Assembly (NCBI GenBank): GCA_030605915.1
Contig: JAUWHM010000153.1
Span: forward strand, 1 to 8,378
DNA: 8,378 nucleotides
Reading direction: 5' to 3'
Source of the DNA: Nitrospirota bacterium
GTDB lineage: Bacteria > NPL-UPA2 > JAGMAN01
This document shows, piece by piece, positions 1 through 5,400 of this stretch (its first letter is position 1; each line of letters begins with the position of its first letter). The translations under genes were made by a program, and so were the position numbers. The notes under the pieces are model-generated. The model made no database searches, was not told where the DNA came from, and was given only the letters and a program-made list of their open reading frames with translations.

Positions 1-1593
1 ATTCACGAACTCAAATCCACCGCCTGATGGTAGAGGCTCCAGCTCCAACCAGACATGCCCATACTGGCCTCTACCTCCAGTCTGGCGAATGAACTTACCT
101 TCCACCCGAGCTAAGTTGCGAATCGTCTCCTTATAAGCCACCTGAGGCTTACCAACTTCAGCTACTACCTTGAATTCCCTCAGGAGTCTTGACACCAGGA
201 TTTCTAAATGAAACTCTCCCATACCGGAGATTATCCTCTGTCCAGTCTCCTTATCTACTTTCACTTTGAAGGTGGGGTCCTCCTCAGCCAACTTTCGTAA
301 AGCAACAGTGAGTTTCTCCTCTTCCGCTTTCGTCTTTGGTTCGATAGCTACCCAGATGACTGGACTGGGAAAATGTATCGATTCCAAAATTATCGGTCGA
401 GCCTCTTCACACAAGGTATCCCCGGTGGTCGTTGCCCGCAGCCCAACCACTCCGCCAATATCCCCGGCGTAGATTTCTCTAATCTCTTCTCTTTTGTTGG
501 CATGCATCTGTAAGATCTTAGATATCCTCTCCTTCTTCCGCAATCTTGAATTATAAACATAATCTCCCGAGCGCAGTTTTCCGGAATAGACCCGCAGATA
601 GGTCAACCGGCCCACATAGGGATCGGTGACCACCTTGAAAGCTAAGGCGGAGAAGGGTCCCTCGTCGTCAGCGCATCTTTCTTCCTCCTCTTCAGTCAGA
701 CAGTCGCTTGCAGCACTCTTACGTGTAATCCCTCGAATAGCTGGAACATCGACCGGTGAAGGGAGATAATTGACGATGCCATCTAAAAGCGGTTGAATTC
801 CTTTATTGCGCCGTGCCGCTCCACAGAGAACGGGAATGAATGAATCACTTAAGGTAGCCCGCCGAATGGCTCTTTTAATCTCCTCAGAACTTAACGCTTC
901 TCCTTCCACATACTTACTCATTATCCCTTCATCGTACTCAGATAACTTTTCTAATAACTTCCCCCGATATTCCTCTGCCTGGGGAAGGCACTCAGCCCTA
1001 ATCTCCTCTACCTGGCAACTGAAGTCCTCTTCAGAATAGAGGATCTCCCTCATCTCGATGAGATCAACCACCACTTCAAAATTACCTTCCTTTACCATGG
1101 GGAGTTGAAGTGGAACAGCTTCTGCTCCCAATCTTTCCCGCATCTCGCGGACTACCTCAAAGAAATCTGATTCAATTCTATCCATCTTATTGACGAAGGC
1201 TAAGCGAGGAATATGATATTTATCTGCCTGATGCCAGACCGTCTCCGACTGAGGCTCTACCCCTCCCACCCCGCAGAAGATGGCAATGACACCATCCAGT
1301 ACCCTTAAAGAGCGCTCCACCTCAGCCGTGAAATCCACATGTCCTGGCGTATCTATGATATTGATGCGATGCCCCTTCCAGAAACAGGTAGTGGCCGCCG
1401 CCGTAATGGTCACTCCTCTCTCCTTCTCCTGGTCCATCCAGTCCATGGTGGCCGTTCCCTCGTCCACCTCGCCCATCCGATGCACCCGTCCGGTGCAGTA
1501 CAGTATTCTCTCCGTAGTGGTTGTCTTTCCCGCATCGATATGGGCCATGATACCAATGTTTCTGACTTCAGATATAGGATACTCTCGGGCCAC
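1..1593 (-). CDS. fusA: Elongation factor G, N-terminal 531 codons (3' end outside window)
   Basis: EF-G is the cytoplasmic GTPase that moves tRNAs and mRNA through the ribosome and, with RRF, helps recycle it. The frame is open from a GTG at 1593-1591 to the left edge, giving 531 of the usual 690-700 residues. Visible GTPase motifs are the P-loop AHIDAGKT (residues 17-24), RGVTIT (59-64), DTPGH (81-85) and NKMD (135-138), with CGAA (257-260) in the G5 place. Domain II follows at about 310-410 (FSALAFKV, TDPYVGRLTYLRVYSG), then domain III (EEDPTF, SGMGEFHLEI) and the start of domain IV (TGGRGQYGHV); the rest of domains IV and V is cut off. The GTG start is chosen because it gives the standard N-terminus (MAREYP...RNIGIMAHID), lies 7 bases after the rpsG stop, and has a ribosome binding site overlapping that stop. 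It is the last visible gene of the str operon. Oddities are Phe461 where Leu is usual, and an unusual NKMDRIESDF. Identification is secure; whether it is the housekeeping copy is inferred from its position. Confidence 0.97.
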   Translation of the reverse strand, partial: MAREYPISEVRNIGIMAHIDAGKTTTTERILYCTGRVHRMGEVDEGTATMDWMDQEKERGVTITAAATTCFWKGHRINIIDTPGHVDFTAEVERSLRVLDGVIAIFCGVGGVEPQSETVWHQADKYHIPRLAFVNKMDRIESDFFEVVREMRERLGAEAVPLQLPMVKEGNFEVVVDLIEMREILYSEEDFSCQVEEIRAECLPQAEEYRGKLLEKLSEYDEGIMSKYVEGEALSSEEIKRAIRRATLSDSFIPVLCGAARRNKGIQPLLDGIVNYLPSPVDVPAIRGITRKSAASDCLTEEEEERCADDEGPFSALAFKVVTDPYVGRLTYLRVYSGKLRSGDYVYNSRLRKKERISKILQMHANKREEIREIYAGDIGGVVGLRATTTGDTLCEEARPIILESIHFPSPVIWVAIEPKTKAEEEKLTVALRKLAEEDPTFKVKVDKETGQRIISGMGEFHLEILVSRLLREFKVVAEVGKPQVAYKETIRNLARVEGKFIRQTGGRGQYGHVWLELEPLPSGGGFEFVN

Positions 1594-1600
1594 CGCAAAA

Positions 1601-1608
1601 TCACCACC
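1601..1608 (-). promoter_or_regulatory. fusA ribosome binding site overlapping the rpsG stop
   Basis: On the minus strand GGTGGTGA lies just before the fusA GTG, and with the next base it matches eight of the nine bases of the extended Shine-Dalgarno GGAGGTGAT. It includes the last Trp codon and the TGA stop of rpsG (1603-1601). A ribosome finishing S7 therefore sits on the fusA initiation site, which suggests translational coupling and supports the GTG start. Confidence 0.6.
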
Positions 1609-2071
1609 GGTAATGAGCAAAGGCTTTATTGGCTTCAGCCATGCGGTGGGTATCCTCCTTCTTCTTGATAGAAGCTCCTTCTCTTCGGGAAGCATCCATC
1701 AGCTCCCGAGCCAATCTCTCTTCCATGGGGAGCCCTTTACGCTGCTTGGTAAACTGAATAATCCAGCGGATGGCCAGGGCGTTGCGACGGTCCGTCCTGA
1801 CATTCACGGGCACCTGATAAGTAGCTCCTCCCACGCGCCTGGATTTTACCTCTAAAACTGGCGTAACATTATCTACGGCCTGAGTGAAGACCTTGAGAGA
1901 AGGCTGCTTCATTTTTTGTTCAATAATATCCATAGACTTGTAGAAGATACCTTCAGCCGTACTCTTCTTCCCTTTTCGCATCAGCCCATTGATAAACTTA
2001 GCCACTAAGGTGCTGTTATATTTGGGGTCAGGCAATATTGTTCGGCGACTTGGCCTTCTCCTTCGAGGCAT
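1601..2071 (-). CDS. rpsG: 30S ribosomal protein S7
   Basis: S7 is the primary binder that nucleates assembly of the 3' (head) domain of 16S rRNA, and it lies at the exit side of the decoding region, touching E-site tRNA and mRNA. The 156-residue protein has the standard bacterial length. It shows the basic N-terminus MPRRRR, the conserved DPKY and FINGLMRKGKK stretches (about residues 15-36), the KSRRVGGATYQVP loop (about 77-89) that contacts rRNA, and the standard C-terminus ANKAFAHYRW. The ATG at 2071 is 12 bases after the rpsL stop with a strong Shine-Dalgarno in between. In E. coli S7 represses its own operon by binding a structured intergenic region of roughly 100 bases between rpsL and rpsG; here that gap is only 12 bases, so the classical operator is absent. 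Nothing is truncated or odd in the protein. Confidence 0.98.
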   Translation of the reverse strand: MPRRRRPSRRTILPDPKYNSTLVAKFINGLMRKGKKSTAEGIFYKSMDIIEQKMKQPSLKVFTQAVDNVTPVLEVKSRRVGGATYQVPVNVRTDRRNALAIRWIIQFTKQRKGLPMEERLARELMDASRREGASIKKKEDTHRMAEANKAFAHYRW

Positions 2072-2078
2072 ATCTTTT

Positions 2079-2084
2079 CTCCCC
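2079..2084 (-). promoter_or_regulatory. rpsG ribosome binding site overlapping the rpsL stop
   Basis: GGGGAG on the minus strand is followed by a 7-base spacer and the rpsG ATG. Its first G is the last base of the rpsL TAG stop (2086-2084). Spacing and strength are near ideal, and the overlap with the stop suggests that rpsG is read by ribosomes coming off rpsL. Confidence 0.75.
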
Positions 2085-2455
2085 TACTTTGGCTTCTTGG
2101 CTCCATATCGGGAGCGGCTGCGCCTGCGGCCTTCCACTCCCGCTGTATCCAAGGTTCCCCTGACAACATGGTACCTAACCCCGGACAGGTCCCTTACCTT
2201 TCCTCCCTCAATGAGGACAATGGAATGTTCCTGGAGATTATGTCCCACTCCCGGAATATAAGCAGTGACCACCATCCCATTAGTCAGCCTCACCCTGGCC
2301 ACCTTGCGCAGGGCCGAATTCGGCTTCTTGGGATTTTGAGTCCTTACCAGAAGGCAAACTCCCCGGCGCTGAGGACATCTTCCCAGAGCCCGAGCCTTGG
2401 CTCTCTTCTTAACTCTCTTTCTTCCCTTCCTGATTAACTGATTTATTGTCGGCAT
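2084..2455 (-). CDS. rpsL: 30S ribosomal protein S12
   Basis: S12 sits at the 30S/50S interface and shapes the decoding centre; it is the main protein target of streptomycin-resistance mutations. The 123-residue product aligns without gaps to E. coli S12: MPTINQLIRKG at the N-terminus, CPQRRGVC at 27-34, the decoding loop NPKKPNSALRK at 41-51, and GHNLQEHS at 71-78. Lys43 and Lys44 are kept. The second loop is changed: it reads GGKVRDLSG, so position 88 is Arg (AGG, 2194-2192) instead of Lys and position 91 is Ser (TCC, 2185-2183) instead of Pro. Asp89, the residue that RimO methylthiolates in many bacteria, is kept. The ATG at 2455 is the family start and has a GAGGG ribosome binding site 8 bases upstream. 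This start lies inside the 3' end of the polymerase gene, overlapping it by 47 bases in another frame. The protein is complete and the identification certain. Confidence 0.98.
   Translation of the reverse strand: MPTINQLIRKGRKRVKKRAKARALGRCPQRRGVCLLVRTQNPKKPNSALRKVARVRLTNGMVVTAYIPGVGHNLQEHSIVLIEGGKVRDLSGVRYHVVRGTLDTAGVEGRRRSRSRYGAKKPK
2409..2455 (-). other. Out-of-frame overlap between the rpoC end and the rpsL start
   Basis: The last 15 codons and TAA stop of the polymerase gene (TAA at 2411-2409) and the first 15 or so codons of rpsL share these 47 bases in different frames. The rpsL frame gives the conserved MPTINQLIRKG, so it is constrained; the polymerase frame gives a polar tail (NADNKSVNQEGKKES) beyond the conserved IPAGTG region, so it is probably free to vary. 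The most likely origin is extension of beta' past its ancestral stop. Confidence 0.85.
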
Positions 2456-5400
2456 TCTTCAGTCCCTCTATCTCCCTACGTTTACCCATTCCTGTTCCGG
2501 CGGGGATGAGATGTCCCATAATGACATTTTCCTTCAGACCCCTCAGCTCATCTGTCTTCCCACTGGAAGCAGCTTCGGTGAGAATTCTGGTTGTCTCCTG
2601 GAAGGAGGCCGCCGATATGAAACTATCGGTGGTCAGGGAAGCTTTAGTGATCCCTAATAGCACCGGGACAGCCCGAGCCGGCTTACCTCCCTTGTTAGCT
2701 ATTACTTTCTCATTCTCTTCCTGATAGCGGAACTTATCTACCTGCTCTCCCATCAAGAAGCTGGTTCCTCCGGCCTCCTCTATCTCCACCTTACGAAGCA
2801 TCTGGCGCATGATGACTTCAATGTGCTTATCATTAATGGTCACTCCCTGCAACCGGTATACTTCCTGAACCTCATTGAGCAGATATCCCTGAAGATTCTT
2901 CATTCCTCGGACTCTTAAGATATCCTGAAGAACCACTGGTCCGTCTATCAGTTGCTGCCCGGCTACCACGCTGTCTCCCTTATAGACATTCAAATGCTTT
3001 CCAGGCGGGATGAGGTACTCTTTCACCATGCCCGTCTCATCATTCTTTACTACTATCCGGCGCTTACCCCTGATCGAGCCAGCGAACTCCACCACTCCAT
3101 CGATCTCAGTAATGATAGCAGGGGACTTCGGACGTCGTGCCTCAAATAGTTCCACTACCCGTGGTAGACCTCCAGTGATATCCACTGTTCCAGTGATCTC
3201 CCGCGGGGTCTTAGCCAATAGGTCCCCGGGAGAAACCGTCTGGCCATCCTTAACTACAATATGGGCTCGACTGGAAATGCTGTAGTATCCCAAAATCTCT
3301 CCTCTCTTATTCTGGATGACGATTTGGGGATGTAGTTCTTCTTTGTGTTCAATGATTACTCGCATGGTTAGGTTAGTGGTCTGATCCAGCTCCTCCCGCA
3401 TGGTCAGCCCTTCAATAATATCTTCAAATCGGACTTTGCCTCCCACTTCGGTCATGATCGGTCGGGTGTAAGGATCCCACTGGACGAATAGCTCTCCTTT
3501 AGCCACTCTCCCTAAACGCTCCCGTCTTACCACTGCTCCAGACAGAACACTGTAGCGCTCCAGTTCCTTTCCTTCCTCATCGCAAATAGCCAAAGCACCG
3601 TTCCGATTTAAAACGACTACCTGTCCCTCTTTATTCCTCACTGTCTGTAAGTTGTGGTAATGGAGGATACCGTCATTCTTAGCAACAATCTTTGACTGTT
3701 CCACTGTCCGGGATGCCGTTCCTCCAATGTGGAAGGTTCTCATGGTAAGCTGAGTTCCCGGTTCTCCGATGGATTGGGCAGCAATTATCCCTATGGCCTC
3801 GCCTAACTCAACCTTTCCTCCCGTAGCCAAATTGCGACCGTAACAGAGAGCACAGACTCCCCGTCTAGCCTCGCAGGTTAGGACAGAACGGATTCTCACT
3901 CTTTCGATCCCAGCCTCCTCGACGATCTCAGCGGCCTCTTCTGAGATCTCCTCCCCGGCTCTGACTATTGGCTCTCCCAACTGAGGAATGAGGATGTCAT
4001 CCAGGGCCACTCGACCAAAGATCCTCTCCCTGAGGGGAACGATTTCCTCTCCACCTTCATAGATTCCTTCTACTACAATACCATTCAGGGTCTTACAGTC
4101 TTCCTTAGTGACAATCAGGTCCTGAGCCACATCGACCAGGCGCCTGGTGAGATAACCGGAATCCGCCGTCTTCAGAGCGGTATCGGCCAGTCCCTTCCTC
4201 CCTCCATGAGTGGAGAGGAAGTATTCCAGGACAGTCAGTCCCTCCCGGAAGTTGGCCGTGATGGGTGATTCGATGATCTCTCCGGAGGGTTTGGCCATCA
4301 ATCCTCTCATCCCCGCTAACTGGCGGATCTGGAGCCGACTTCCCCTGGCCCCGGAATCGGCCATCATAAAGATAGGATTGAATTGGGCGGGGTCCTCTTT
4401 CCGCTTCAATTTTCCCAACACCATATCGGAAATCTTATCAGTAGCATGAGTCCAGGTATCGATGACCTTGTTATATCTCTCTCCATCAGTGATGACTCCT
4501 TTTCGATACTGCTCCTCAATGCTGTCCACCTCTCCACGAGCTTCCTTCAGGATCTCCTCCTTCTCCGGCGGTATCCTTATGTCATCGATGGCAATGGAGA
4601 TTCCAGCTGAGGTAGCTACCTTAAAGCCAATCTCCTTTATATCATCTAAGAGTTTAGCCGTCTCTTCATAGCCTCGCTTTCGGTAACATAATCCGATAAG
4701 GAAGCTCAGGGTTTCTTTATCGATCTCCTTGTTGACGAATGGTAAAGCAGGGGGTAAGATCTCATTGAACAGAACTCTTCCCACCGTGGTGTTCAGTAAC
4801 TGCCCATCAAGTCGGACTCTGATTCTTGCCTGAATCCCGACCTCGCCAGCCTCCCTGGCCAGAGGAACCTCACCGGGGTCAGCAAAAACCTTCCCCTCAC
4901 CTCGATCCCCGGGCTTCTCCTTGGTAAGGTAGTGACAACCAAGGACGATGTCCTGAGTAGGAACAGCAATCGGCCCACCGTGAGCCGGAGAGAGAATATT
5001 ATGGGGGGAAAGCATGAGGAGGCGGGACTCCATCTGGGCTTCGATAGAAAGGGGCACATGCACAGCCATCTGATCGCCATCGAAATCGGCATTAAAGGCA
5101 GTACAGATCAAGGGGCTGATGTGAATGGCTTTTCCCTCTACTAAGACGGGCTGGAAGGCCTGGATTCCCAAACGGTGAAGCGTGGGAGCCCGGTTGAGAA
5201 GCACTGGGTGGTCCTTAATCACCTCCTCTAAGATATCCCAGACCTCCGGTTTAATCCTTTCCACCATGCGCTTGGCACTCTTAATGGTATGGACATAACC
5301 CCTCTCCTTTAGCTTCCTGATGATGAAGGGTTCAAACAGCTCTAAGGTCATCTTCTTGGGAAGACCGCACTGGTGAAGTTTCAGTTCTGGATCAATGACG

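Noticed and set aside
1618..1620. TTG as an alternative, upstream fusA start inside rpsG
   Set aside because: It would add residues before the standard EF-G N-terminus; the GTG at 1593 gives the family start and has a better-placed ribosome binding site.
1280..1855. Plus-strand open frame of 191 codons across fusA and rpsG
   Set aside because: It lies antisense to conserved EF-G and S7 codons, has no recognisable domain, and its product is rich in Ser/Pro as expected from the reverse of conserved genes.
4793..5092. Minus-strand open frame of 99 codons in a second frame of rpoC
   Set aside because: It overlaps the catalytic NADFDGD region in the wrong frame; the rpoC frame is fully conserved here, so this is a shadow.
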